Positions 14,934 through 22,477 of a stretch of 64,000 bases of DNA are shown here, piece after piece. Position numbers and translations under genes: made by a program. This DNA is from Chloroflexota bacterium (lineage in GTDB: Bacteria > Chloroflexota > Limnocylindria > Limnocylindrales > CSP1-4): assembly GCA_919901745.1 (NCBI GenBank), contig CAKKPP010000005.1, forward strand, positions 33,850 through 97,849. The letters are read 5' to 3'. Each line of letters opens with the position of its first letter. Within the stretch, counting starts at the first letter, position 1. The notes beneath the pieces were generated by a model, which was given only the letters and a program-made list of their open reading frames with translations, had not been told where the DNA came from and searched no databases.

Positions 14934-15976
14934 CCCGGCCGTTCCACGACGGGCGACGTCAACGATCCCAGCCGATCGATCGACAACGTGACCGTGTCCC
15001 CCGGTTGGAGCCAGCGGCCCAGCGTCTCGTCCTTCACCTCGAGGAGACAGCCGCCACCGACCGTCCCCGACCCCAGGATCTCGCCGGGTCGCACCCGGAC
15101 ATCCGCGGACGCCCGCGCGAGCATCTGGCCGAACGAGAACTGCGCCGACGCCCAGGTGCCACGCGACACCTCGGTCACGGTTCCGTCGGCGGCGTGGACG
15201 GTCGCGGTGGCCGTCAAATCCGGGCCCGCCGCCCCGGCCGCGCGGGCATCCACGAGCTCATCGGGCGTCACGAGCCACGGGCCGATCGACGTCGCGAAGT
15301 CCTTGCCCTTCGCGGGGCCGAGCCGGACCACGGTCTCGGCGCGCTGGAGGTCCCGCGCGGACCAGTCGTTCATCACGAAGTAGCCGCCGATGGCCTCCTC
15401 GGCCCGCTCGGCCGGGAGGTCGACCGCCGGAGTATCCACGAGCGCCCCGATCTCGAGTTCGAAGTCGAGCTCCACGGAGCCCCTCGGCGCCCACACGGGG
15501 TCTCCCGGACCGCGGATCTCCGAGGTGTTCGAGAAGTAAAAGATCGGCAGCTCGTACCACGCGTCCGGGACGGTCTGCCCGCGGCGCTCCCACATCGTCC
15601 GAACGTGGCGCTCGAATGCATAGAAGTCGCGGAACCCCGGCGGCCTCAGGATCGGCGGCCCAAACCGAACGTCGGAGGTCGTGAGGACGGCCTCATCGTC
15701 TTCGCCGCGCGCCGCAAAGCCATCCATGAGATCGCCGAGCGCCTCGACCCGCAGCCCGCGCGCCAGGTGGTCGTCGAGGGTGGTCAGGGGCTGTCGAAAC
15801 AGCGTCCGATCGTGGGCCAGGTTGGGATCGGCGGCGGCAAGGCGGCGCCGCGCAACTTCGAGATCCAGCCAGTCGTTCGGCCCTGGAAGCCGGGCGGCCG
15901 AACCGCCAAGGGCCGCGGCCAGCCGCCACGGAGTACCGGCCGGGGCGTTGCGCTCGCGGACGTGGGCGATCCTCAC
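14930..15976 (-). CDS. Fumarylacetoacetate hydrolase family protein
   Basis: 348 residues, GTG start. The FAH fold is seen from about 95 onward: FYAFERHVRTMWERRG, ELPIFYFSNTSEIRGPGDPVWAP, the metal Glu pair in VELDFELEIGALVD, GYFVMNDWSARDLQ, KGKDFATSIGPWLVTPDEL, and the final GEILGSGTVGGG. True fumarylacetoacetase would give fumarate and acetoacetate at the end of the homogentisate pathway; hmgA and hppD in this window support that, but 2-keto-hydrolase relatives look alike. A TAGACT box sits six bases before the start. It is the first gene of a unit with the D-threonine aldolase-like gene. Confidence 0.85.
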   Translation of the reverse strand: MRIAHVRERNAPAGTPWRLAAALGGSAARLPGPNDWLDLEVARRRLAAADPNLAHDRTLFRQPLTTLDDHLARGLRVEALGDLMDGFAARGEDDEAVLTTSDVRFGPPILRPPGFRDFYAFERHVRTMWERRGQTVPDAWYELPIFYFSNTSEIRGPGDPVWAPRGSVELDFELEIGALVDTPAVDLPAERAEEAIGGYFVMNDWSARDLQRAETVVRLGPAKGKDFATSIGPWLVTPDELVDARAAGAAGPDLTATATVHAADGTVTEVSRGTWASAQFSFGQMLARASADVRVRPGEILGSGTVGGGCLLEVKDETLGRWLQPGDTVTLSIDRLGSLTSPVVERPG

Positions 15977-15982
15977 GACGCG

Positions 15983-15988
15983 AGTCTA
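15983..15988 (-). promoter_or_regulatory. Candidate -10 box, leaderless start of the FAH gene
   Basis: TAGACT on the minus strand, six bases (CGCGTC) before the GTG at 15976. No ribosome binding site between. Confidence 0.5.
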
Positions 15989-16098
15989 GCCGCGTCGAAT
16001 GCCCCGCTCCCTGGATCGCTGACTGCTTGCCATCACCCCGTCGCGGTGCGACCATCCGGCTGGCCCTGCGTTCCAAACCCCAGGAAGGGACCCACGAC

Positions 16099-16953
16099 GT
16101 GCGTCTCCAGCGGCGACGCTTCAGCGAACCGAGCGATGTCCGGACGTTTCCGCACGGACGGGTCGATGTCGTCGAACTCGAGGACACCGTCGTCGGGCGG
16201 ATGACCTACGAGCCGGGCTGGCGCTGGTCCGTCGACGTCAAGCCGTTGGCGGGGACGGATCTCTGCCAGTATCACCACCTCGGCGTGACAACCTCCGGTC
16301 GCCTGCACGTCCTGATGCCGGACGGAACCGAGATGGAGATCGGTCCCGGCGAAGTCTTCGAGATCCCGCCGGACCACGACGCCTGGGTCGTCGGCGACGA
16401 ACCATGGGTCTCGGTCGACTTCGAGGCCATGCGGACGTACGGGCGGGCGAAGGACGCCCAGACCGAGCGGGTCCTGGCGTCGATCGTGCTCACCGACATC
16501 GTCGACTCTACCCGTCGAGCGGCGGAACTCGGCGCGACGGCGTGGCGCGATCTCGTCGGCGAACACAATCGGAAGGCGTCGGTCGCGATCGATCGCCATC
16601 GCGGCAGACTCGTCAAGACGACCGGCGATGGGGTCCTCGCCCAGTTCGACAGCGCGGAGCGGGCAGTCCGGGGTGCTGCCGCCATCCGGGACGCGATCCG
16701 TGGGCTCGGCCTGGAGGTCCGGGCCGGCGTCCACACCGGTGAAGTGGAGGTGACTGCGGACGACATCCGCGGCATCGCCGTTCACGCCGCATCGCGGATC
16801 GCATCGGTCGCCGGCCCGGGGCAGGTCCTCGTCTCGCCCACGGTACACGAGCTCGTCGAGGGTTCAGGCCTCATCTTCGAGGACGCCGGCATCCACGAAC
16901 TGAAAGGGTTGTCGGGCGCCCGCCAACTGTTCCGGCTGGTTCAGACCGGCTGA
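16099..16953 (+). CDS. Cupin domain fused to class III adenylate/guanylate cyclase domain
   Basis: 284 residues from a GTG at 16099, preceded by GGAAGGGA; an earlier TTG at 16027 lacks support. Residues about 1-110 form a small cupin (CQYHHLGVTTSGRLHVLMPDG, PGEVFEIPPDHDAWVV). Residues about 125-284 are a cyclase homology domain: ASIVLTDIVDSTRRAAELG holds the first metal Asp and KTTGDGVLAQF the second, then GIAVHAASRIASVAGPGQVLVS. It is probably cytoplasmic, with the cupin acting as ligand sensor; that is inferred. Nucleotide specificity cannot be set. It converges on the ABC exporter genes with a strong hairpin between. Confidence 0.88.
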   Translation: MRLQRRRFSEPSDVRTFPHGRVDVVELEDTVVGRMTYEPGWRWSVDVKPLAGTDLCQYHHLGVTTSGRLHVLMPDGTEMEIGPGEVFEIPPDHDAWVVGDEPWVSVDFEAMRTYGRAKDAQTERVLASIVLTDIVDSTRRAAELGATAWRDLVGEHNRKASVAIDRHRGRLVKTTGDGVLAQFDSAERAVRGAAAIRDAIRGLGLEVRAGVHTGEVEVTADDIRGIAVHAASRIASVAGPGQVLVSPTVHELVEGSGLIFEDAGIHELKGLSGARQLFRLVQTG

Positions 16954-16964
16954 CCCGCCTCACC

Positions 16965-16991
16965 AGGGTCGCGCGAGGGTCGCGCGACCCT
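16965..16991. terminator. Bidirectional hairpin terminator
   Basis: AGGGTCGCGCG / CGCGCGACCCT, an 11-bp perfect stem with a five-base loop, lies between the stops of the convergent cyclase (16953) and ABC permease (16998) genes. There is no T-tract on either side. Confidence 0.65.
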
Positions 16992-16997
16992 GCCGGT

Positions 16998-17780
16998 TCA
17001 GGCCGTCAGGCGGCGGAATGCCCAGAGCGTGATCGAGTGGAGCACGAGCCCGAGCGCAGCGATGGCGACAAGCGCCCGGCCGATCGCTCCCCAGTCGAAG
17101 CCCACCGTCATCAGCGCCCGCATCGCCTCGATCACGAACGTGATGGGGTTCCAGTCATTGACCACGCGCAGCCAGTCCGGCATCAGCGCAACCGGCACGA
17201 ATGCCGTGGACATGAACGCAATCGGGAAGAACAGGATCGACAGCGTCCCGGTCGCCTGTTCGTTCTTCGTCAGCAGCGCCGGCACGAACGAAGTCCCCGC
17301 CCAGGCCACCCCGAAGGCCCCGGACAGGAGAAGGATCCCGATCGCCCCGGGGATCCCGGTCTCGATCCGCGCCCCGAGAAGGAGGCTGAGGACCAGGATG
17401 GCCCCGGCCATGATCATGCACTCAATAAACAGGGGGACGAGCTCCCCGGCGAGGATCGCGTAGCGGCCCACCGGCGTGGCCCGCAGCTTGTCGAGCATCC
17501 CGTTGCGGTAGTCGTACAGCAGGTTGCTGCCCGACCACGACACCGCGAAGAACACGGTGAACGTGATCTGGCCGGGCGCGAGGTAGGCGAGATAGCTGCC
17601 ATCGCCCCCGCCGCTGGCCCCGAAGCCGGGCAGCTGGACGATGTCCTTGAACAGCTGGCTGAACACGAACAGCTGGATCAGCGGGTAGAGCACGATGCTG
17701 AAGGGGTTTGCCGGCACCCGGTAGAAGCGGCGCCACGCTCGGAGCCCCAGGTACCAGGTCTCGGCCGCGAAGGTCGTCAT
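16998..17780 (-). CDS. ABC-2 type permease (DrrB-like)
   Basis: 260 residues from the ATG at 17780. Six hydrophobic helices match the ABC-2 exporter fold, with the conserved first cytoplasmic segment WYLGLRAWRRFYRVP, the RNGMLDKLRATPVGR loop and ATGTLSILFFPIAFMSTAFVPVALMPDWLRVVNDWNPITFVIEAMRAL, the signature end region. With the ATPase encoded 31 bases upstream it forms an exporter for a drug, lipid or natural product; the substrate is unknown. The longer open frame upstream lies within the ATPase gene and is not used. Confidence 0.9.
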   Translation of the reverse strand: MTTFAAETWYLGLRAWRRFYRVPANPFSIVLYPLIQLFVFSQLFKDIVQLPGFGASGGGDGSYLAYLAPGQITFTVFFAVSWSGSNLLYDYRNGMLDKLRATPVGRYAILAGELVPLFIECMIMAGAILVLSLLLGARIETGIPGAIGILLLSGAFGVAWAGTSFVPALLTKNEQATGTLSILFFPIAFMSTAFVPVALMPDWLRVVNDWNPITFVIEAMRALMTVGFDWGAIGRALVAIAALGLVLHSITLWAFRRLTA

Positions 17781-17811
17781 CGGTGGCGCGCGCCGATTAC
17801 GCTGACACTCC

Positions 17812-18849
17812 TCACCAGCCCATGGAGATGACCTGGTCCGCTTCTTCGGCGCGGATCCGTCGGCCGGTGTGCTTGAGGAATACGTCGTCGAGCGTGGGAC
17901 CGGCCATCGACATGCCGTAGACACGGACCCCATCGACATCGATGCGACGTAGGATCTCTGGCGCAACCTCATCCGCGCCCCGGACGGCGAGCCGGATCCC
18001 GTCCGAGATGTGTTCGACCTCCGTGATCGCCGCGAGCCCGTGGAGCCGCTGGCTGACGGCGGACTGCGCCCCCGCGAGCGCGTCGGCGTCCACGTCACCG
18101 GCCGGGCCCGGCGGGACGAGGCGCAGGGTGACGGAGTCGGCACCGATCGAGCGCTTGAGCTCGGCCGGCGAGCCCTCGGCCACGATCTTCCCGTGATCGA
18201 TGATCGCAAGCCGCTCGCAGAGCCGGTCCGCCTCCTCCATGTAATGCGTCGTAAGCACCATCGTGGTGCCGGCCCGGTTGATGCGAATCAATTCGTCCCA
18301 CAGCGCCAGCCGGCTCTGCGGATCGAGGCCCTCCGTGGGCTCGTCGAGGAACAGCACCTCGGGGCGATGGACCAGCGCGCTGGCCAGGTCGAGGCGACGG
18401 CGCATGCCCCCGGAGTACGTGCCGGCCAGCTTCCGCGCCGCCTCTGTGAGGCCCATCAGCTCCAGGAGCTCCTCGACCCGCGGACGCAGCTCTGCACCGG
18501 ACATGCCGTGGAGCCGCCCGATCAGCGCGAGGTTCTCGCGCCCGGTGGCCATCTGGTCGATCGTGACGGTCTGGGTCGCGAAGCCGATGCGCCGCCGGAC
18601 GGCCGCGGCATTTGCCACGACGTCCAGGCCGGCCACGCGAGCCCGGCCGCCCGTGGGGCGCAGGAGGGTCGCGAGGATCCGGATCGTCGTGGTCTTCCCG
18701 GCCCCGTTCGGCCCGAGAAATCCAAGGAACTCGCCGTGCGCAACGCGGAACGAGATCCCATCTACGGCGCGCGTTCCGCCGGGATAGACCTTGACCAGGT
18801 CCTCCACCTCAACGGTGGCCGGTACGCTGGATCCAGGCGCTCCTGTCAT
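17812..18849 (-). CDS. ABC transporter ATP-binding protein (DrrA-like)
   Basis: 345 residues. Walker A is GPNGAGKTTT (about 48), the signature YSGGMRRRLDLASAL, Walker B EVLFLDEPTEGLDPQ, with the H-loop TTHYMEEAD. The C-terminal about 100 residues (DSVTLRLVPPG, VYGMSMAGPTLDDVFLKHTGRR) are the regulatory tail of the daunorubicin-resistance ATPase family. Its partner permease follows. A small membrane-protein gene ends 25 bases upstream, so the three may be co-transcribed. Confidence 0.93.
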   Translation of the reverse strand: MTGAPGSSVPATVEVEDLVKVYPGGTRAVDGISFRVAHGEFLGFLGPNGAGKTTTIRILATLLRPTGGRARVAGLDVVANAAAVRRRIGFATQTVTIDQMATGRENLALIGRLHGMSGAELRPRVEELLELMGLTEAARKLAGTYSGGMRRRLDLASALVHRPEVLFLDEPTEGLDPQSRLALWDELIRINRAGTTMVLTTHYMEEADRLCERLAIIDHGKIVAEGSPAELKRSIGADSVTLRLVPPGPAGDVDADALAGAQSAVSQRLHGLAAITEVEHISDGIRLAVRGADEVAPEILRRIDVDGVRVYGMSMAGPTLDDVFLKHTGRRIRAEEADQVISMGW

Positions 18850-18874
18850 GCGGATCGTCGTGCTCCCCTGCGCA

Positions 18875-19120
18875 TCAGAACGGCTTCGCCTCCATCAGCC
18901 AGACAAGGATGACGAGGCCGGCAAAGCCCACGGCAGCGGCGAGTTCGGGTCGAAGACCGGCGCGGAGGGTGGCGATCTCCGCATCGGTCAGCGGCTCGGG
19001 CACGATGCCCTTCTTCTTGTCGTCACGATTCGGCTGGCCGATGGCGCGTCGAATGGCCGTCAACGGGTAGGTGAATGCCGATACGACGTGAACCAGCACG
19101 ACCCACGGATAGATCTCCAC
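18875..19120 (-). CDS. Small two-helix membrane protein
   Basis: 81 residues from a GTG at 19120, supported by GGAGGGG five bases upstream. Two hydrophobic segments (WVVLVHVVSAFTYPLTAI and AAAVGFAGLVILVWLM) flank a charged loop with QPNRDDKKKGIVPEPLTDAEIATLRAGL. I do not recognise the family. It lies just before the ABC exporter genes and may be an accessory component. Confidence 0.65.
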   Translation of the reverse strand: MEIYPWVVLVHVVSAFTYPLTAIRRAIGQPNRDDKKKGIVPEPLTDAEIATLRAGLRPELAAAVGFAGLVILVWLMEAKPF

Positions 19121-19309
19121 GGTACCCCTCCGTCATCCCTCGAACGGCCTGCGCGCGGAGGCTACTCCACCGAGGGATGCGCTGCGACCTCCGAATCTGA
19201 CCCGGCTCTCGCCGCGTGAAAGCCGCGTGAAAAGTGAACGCCGGACGCGCCGAACCAATCATCATCATCGGAAGGCGCCCCCGACGGGCGTCGTGAGGGA
19301 TGACGCAGT

Positions 19310-20089
19310 GTGGACCGAGACCTCGTGGCGGCGGCCCAGCGTGGCGATCGGGAGGCATTTGTCGACCTGATCCGCGCACGCGGCGACCGGCTGTTCGCGC
19401 TGGCCCAACGGATCCTGCGCGATGTCGACCGAGCCGAGGATGCCCTGCAGGACGCGCTGGTGATCGCCTGGCGTGACGTGCGGGGACTCCGCGATCCGGA
19501 TCGGTTCGACGCGTGGCTCCATCGTAATGTCGTCCGAGTCTGCATCAACGAGGCGACGCGCGAGCGTCGTCGCGTGACCAACCTGCGGGTCCTGCCGGTC
19601 GACGGGCCGGCCGCGCCCGATGAGCTGCTCGGCATCGCCGATCGAGACCAACTCGAGCGTGGATTCCGGCGGCTTCCGCCCGAACAGCGGGCGATCCTCG
19701 TGCTTGACCACTACGCGGGCTACGCCCCCTCCGCCGAATCCAAAGGCGCTCCTGAGATTCATGATATCATGAGCGGTGATATGAGCGACTTCGTCCCGTT
19801 CCAGGTCCAGTTGACGCGCGCTCAACATCGGCGCCTCAAGGCGCTCGCCGCCGCGCGCGGCGATTCGATGGGCTCGATGGTGCGTGAGAGCGTGACCGAC
19901 TACCTGGCGAGCATCCCGGCGGAAGAGGACCCGGCGTTCGGCGTCATCGGCCTTATCGACGACTCGCTACCAGAGCCGCATGGCGACCCGGCCGTGCACC
20001 ATGACGCCTATCTCGCCATGACGCTCGAACAGGAGTTCGACACCAAGGACCTTCCCGCCGTCCCGCGACGAGCACGGCCACGGCCTTGA
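19310..20089 (+). CDS. ECF sigma region 2 fused in frame to a VapB-type ribbon-helix-helix antitoxin
   Basis: 259 residues in one frame. Residues 1-141 match the sigma at 20825 closely (GTG start, MDRDLVAAAQRGD, LRDVDRAEDALQDALVIAWRD, LLGIADRDQLERGFRRLPPEQRAILVL) but stop at YAGY, just before region 4, so the promoter -35 reading helix is missing. The frame continues into FVPFQVQLTRAQHRRLKALAAARG and MVRESVTDYLAS, a CopG/VapB-like DNA-binding fold plus an acidic tail. The antitoxin has its own in-frame ATGs (19769, 19781), so separate translation is likely. It overlaps the PIN toxin by four bases (TTGA). Either a broken sigma gene with an inserted toxin-antitoxin pair, or a functional fusion. 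Confidence 0.8.
   Translation: MDRDLVAAAQRGDREAFVDLIRARGDRLFALAQRILRDVDRAEDALQDALVIAWRDVRGLRDPDRFDAWLHRNVVRVCINEATRERRRVTNLRVLPVDGPAAPDELLGIADRDQLERGFRRLPPEQRAILVLDHYAGYAPSAESKGAPEIHDIMSGDMSDFVPFQVQLTRAQHRRLKALAAARGDSMGSMVRESVTDYLASIPAEEDPAFGVIGLIDDSLPEPHGDPAVHHDAYLAMTLEQEFDTKDLPAVPRRARPRP
19761..19770. promoter_or_regulatory. Palindromic operator and -10 of the vapBC pair
   Basis: ATGATATCAT is a perfect 10-bp palindrome directly before the likely antitoxin start codons at 19769 and 19781. It contains TATCAT, a good -10 box. Ribbon-helix-helix antitoxins usually bind such palindromes to repress their own operon. It is AT-rich within very GC-rich DNA. Confidence 0.5.
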
Positions 20090-20499
20090 TCTCGGTCTTC
20101 CTCGATACGAGCGCGATCTTCGCCGCCGCGCGACCGCAGTCGGATCGGCACGCGGAGGCAGCCGCGGAGTACCGCCGGCTCCTGCGCGACACGATTCGGT
20201 TGGTGACCACGGACCTTGTCATCGTCGAGTTGCACGCGCTGGCCCTCAGCCGGTCGCATGCGGCCGCAGCCCTTGATCTCGCTGATCGCCTGATGCAGTC
20301 CGGGCGGATCGAGATCCAGGCCACCGGCCTCGACCGGCTCGCCGAGGCGCTCGACTTGCTTCGCCGTCGACCTGGCCGGACCTATTCGCTCGCCGACGCG
20401 GCTTCATTCGTCGTGATGCGTGAACTCGAGATCGAGCAGGCGTTCACCCTCGACGATGATTTTGCCGCCGAAGGGTTTCAGGTCGTGCCGGCGATCTGA
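20086..20499 (+). CDS. vapC: PIN-domain toxin (VapC family)
   Basis: 137 residues from a TTG at 20086 that overlaps the antitoxin stop. The PIN nuclease acidic residues are present: Asp in VFLDTSAIF (about 7), Glu in DLVIVELHAL (about 48), Asp in SLADAASFVVM (about 103) and Asp in FTLDDDFAAEGF (about 122). VapC toxins cleave tRNA or rRNA and are neutralised by the adjacent antitoxin. It sits next to the truncated sigma gene, followed by a remnant of hppD, so the segment looks rearranged. Confidence 0.9.
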   Translation: MISVFLDTSAIFAAARPQSDRHAEAAAEYRRLLRDTIRLVTTDLVIVELHALALSRSHAAAALDLADRLMQSGRIEIQATGLDRLAEALDLLRRRPGRTYSLADAASFVVMRELEIEQAFTLDDDFAAEGFQVVPAI

Positions 20500-20824
20500 C
20501 CCGCCTGTCAGCGTCACGGTCCGGAATCAGAGGTTCCCGCGCTTCTCCTGCTCCAACAACGGCATGTCAGACCGCGGTCGGAACCGCGGTCGGCCCCGCC
20601 GGAAGCGAGGTGGTCCGGCCGGCGGGGGTCGCGGCGAGCGCTAACGCCGCGCCGGCGAGAGCCGCCGCGTTACCGCGCGCCTCCGAAGTGCGGGCAATCT
20701 CGAGGATCCGCTGGGCGACGGCATGCAGGTTGGGCGACATTGGCGAAAATTCCAACGCTGAGGACGCACCATCCACCGATACAGGTGGACGGCGTCCCCG
20801 ACGGGCGCCACCCCGGGAGAGTCG
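20500..20824. other. Gene-poor stretch with hppD remnant and a doubtful 57-codon ORF
   Basis: Between the PIN toxin and the intact sigma gene. It holds the hppD-like fragment at 20527-20553. On the minus strand 20567-20740 there is an ORF of 57 codons starting MSPNLHAVAQRILEIARTS; it is Ala-rich with no ribosome binding site and I cannot support it as a gene. Upstream of the sigma GTG, CCCGACGGGCG repeats the sequence found before the sigma at 19310, supporting duplication. Confidence 0.45.
20527..20553 (-). pseudogene. 3'-terminal remnant of a 4-hydroxyphenylpyruvate dioxygenase gene
   Basis: This 27-bp block matches the last 27 bp of hppD (23062-23088) at 26 positions, in the same orientation. 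It would encode EQEKRGNL and a stop, against EQDKRGNL in the intact gene. The sequence upstream of it no longer resembles hppD. It is probably what is left of a second copy after deletion. Confidence 0.6.
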
Positions 20825-21376
20825 GTGGATCGCGATCTCGTCGTAGCGGCTCAGCGAGGCGATCAGGCGGCGTTCGTCGACCTGGTTCGTTTTCGCGGTG
20901 GCCGCTTCTTCGCGATCGCCCATCGGATCCTGCGTGACGTCGATCGGGCCGAGGATGCCCTGCAGGAAGCGCTGGTGATCGCCTGGCGTGACCTGCCGAG
21001 CCTCCGCGATCCGGACCGGTTCGACGCCTGGGTCCACCGGCTCCTCACCAACGTCTGCATCGCCGAAGCCGGTCGGGAGCGCAAGCGGATCAGCAACCTG
21101 TACGTGCTCCCCGTCGACGATCCGGCCGCGCCGGACGAGTTCCTGGGAATCGCGGATCGAGATCAGCTCGATCGCGGCTTCCAGCGACTCAAGCCGGACG
21201 AGCGGGCGATCCTGGTGCTCCGCCACTTCGTTGGCTACGAGCCGACCGAGATCGCCGAGTTGCTCGGAATCTCCGCGGGGACGATCCGTTCCCGCCTCCA
21301 CCATGCCCATCGAGCCATGCGTGCCGCACTCGAAGCTGACGCGCGTGCCGCGGTCGTCGGAGGTACCTCGCGATGA
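20825..21376 (+). CDS. ECF sigma-70 family RNA polymerase sigma factor
   Basis: 183 residues, GTG start, intact. Region 2: HRILRDVDRAEDALQEALVIAWRDLPSL and DAWVHRLLTNVCIAEAGRERKR. Region 4: YEPTEIAELLGISAGTIRSRLHHAHRAMRAAL. It is a close relative of the truncated sigma at 19310, with long identical stretches, and probably the surviving member of a tandem duplication. The stop overlaps the anti-sigma-like gene by four bases (ATGA). Confidence 0.94.
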   Translation: MDRDLVVAAQRGDQAAFVDLVRFRGGRFFAIAHRILRDVDRAEDALQEALVIAWRDLPSLRDPDRFDAWVHRLLTNVCIAEAGRERKRISNLYVLPVDDPAAPDEFLGIADRDQLDRGFQRLKPDERAILVLRHFVGYEPTEIAELLGISAGTIRSRLHHAHRAMRAALEADARAAVVGGTSR

Positions 21377-22302
21377 ACCACCGCTCCGACATCGACCGCG
21401 TCATGCAGGTCTGGATGGCCGACGGCCCGACCGCGATCCCCGATCGCGTCGTCGACGTCATCGCCGCCCGGATCGGCGTCCAGCGCCAGCGCCGCGCGTG
21501 GCCCTTCCCAAGGAGGACCATCATGACCCGGTTCAAGCTCGCGGCCGGACTCGCGGCCGCCATCGTCGTCGCCGTCGTCGCGTGGCAGCTGCTCCCCGGC
21601 ATGGGCGGCGTCGGCGGCCAGCCCACCCCGATCCCCTCGCCGACGGCGATCCCGACCAGCACGCCCGCCGCCACCGGCCCCGTTGCCCTCCCGAACGGCA
21701 TATTGTCGGCCGGTAGCTATCGCGTGCAGCCGGTCAGCGACCCGGCCACGTTGTCAGTCACGATGGACGTGCCGGCGGGGTGGGTAGGTTATCCAGCGAA
21801 CGTGGCCTTGGCCAGCCCTGGATCGAGCAACGAGGGAATCGTGATTGGATTCTTGAAGGCCGACGGGCTGTTCAGCGACCCATGTCAGTGGGACATGGAC
21901 GGCACGGGGGCGTACGACCAGCCGGGCGATGTCGAGATCGGTCCAACGGTCGACGACCTCGTCGCCGCCCTGCAGGCAAATTCGTCGTACACCTCGTCGA
22001 CTCCCAGTTCCGTCACCTTCGGCGAGTTCCAGGGCTCCGAGCTGGAGCTCCAGCTTCCGGGGGACGACGTCCTTTCGACGTGCGACAGGGAGCCAGGGGG
22101 AGAACCAAAGGGCCTTTTCTACGTGTTCTCGGGTAAAGAAGCAGGCTGGTACGCGCAGGGCCCCGACAACCGGTTTCGCTTGACCATCGTGGACGTCGAT
22201 GGGACCCGGCTGATCGTCATGATCAACTACTTCGAGGCATCACCCCAGGCTGACCTCGAGGCGGCACGGGCAATCGTCGAATCGTTCGAGTTCACGCCGT
22301 GA
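21373..22302 (+). CDS. Anti-sigma-like single-pass membrane protein
   Basis: 309 residues, co-translated with the sigma gene. The N-terminus has VMQVWMADGPTAIPDRVV, the family motif; a helix (about 50-70, LAAGLAAAIVVAVVAWQLLPG) is followed by a Pro/Thr-rich linker and an external domain that shares GPTVDDLVAAL, YAQGP, a DVDGTRLIV strand and an AIVESFEF end with the protein at 12277. Two or three cysteines (DPCQW, STCDRE) could form a disulfide outside the cell. No zinc anti-sigma motif. The role as sigma regulator is inferred from operon structure in three separate loci. Confidence 0.72.
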   Translation: MNHRSDIDRVMQVWMADGPTAIPDRVVDVIAARIGVQRQRRAWPFPRRTIMTRFKLAAGLAAAIVVAVVAWQLLPGMGGVGGQPTPIPSPTAIPTSTPAATGPVALPNGILSAGSYRVQPVSDPATLSVTMDVPAGWVGYPANVALASPGSSNEGIVIGFLKADGLFSDPCQWDMDGTGAYDQPGDVEIGPTVDDLVAALQANSSYTSSTPSSVTFGEFQGSELELQLPGDDVLSTCDREPGGEPKGLFYVFSGKEAGWYAQGPDNRFRLTIVDVDGTRLIVMINYFEASPQADLEAARAIVESFEFTP

Positions 22303-22477
22303 ACGGGGACGGCCTGCCCGAGATGCCCTGCTGACGATCTGCGCCACGCCGCGGGCTCGTTGACCACTGGGCGACGTCGGCCGCCCACGGACCGTCACAC
22401 ATGGGAATCAGGCTGGCTGATCCCTGTTGCCCCGACATCCCCTACCGATCCAACCCTCAACGAAACAAGGAGACGAC

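Noticed and set aside
22303-22477. Possible promoter with TTGACC at about 22360
   Set aside because: No -10 element at 16-18 bases; the GGGAATCAG/CTGATCCC inverted repeat near 22400 is imperfect and too weak to call.
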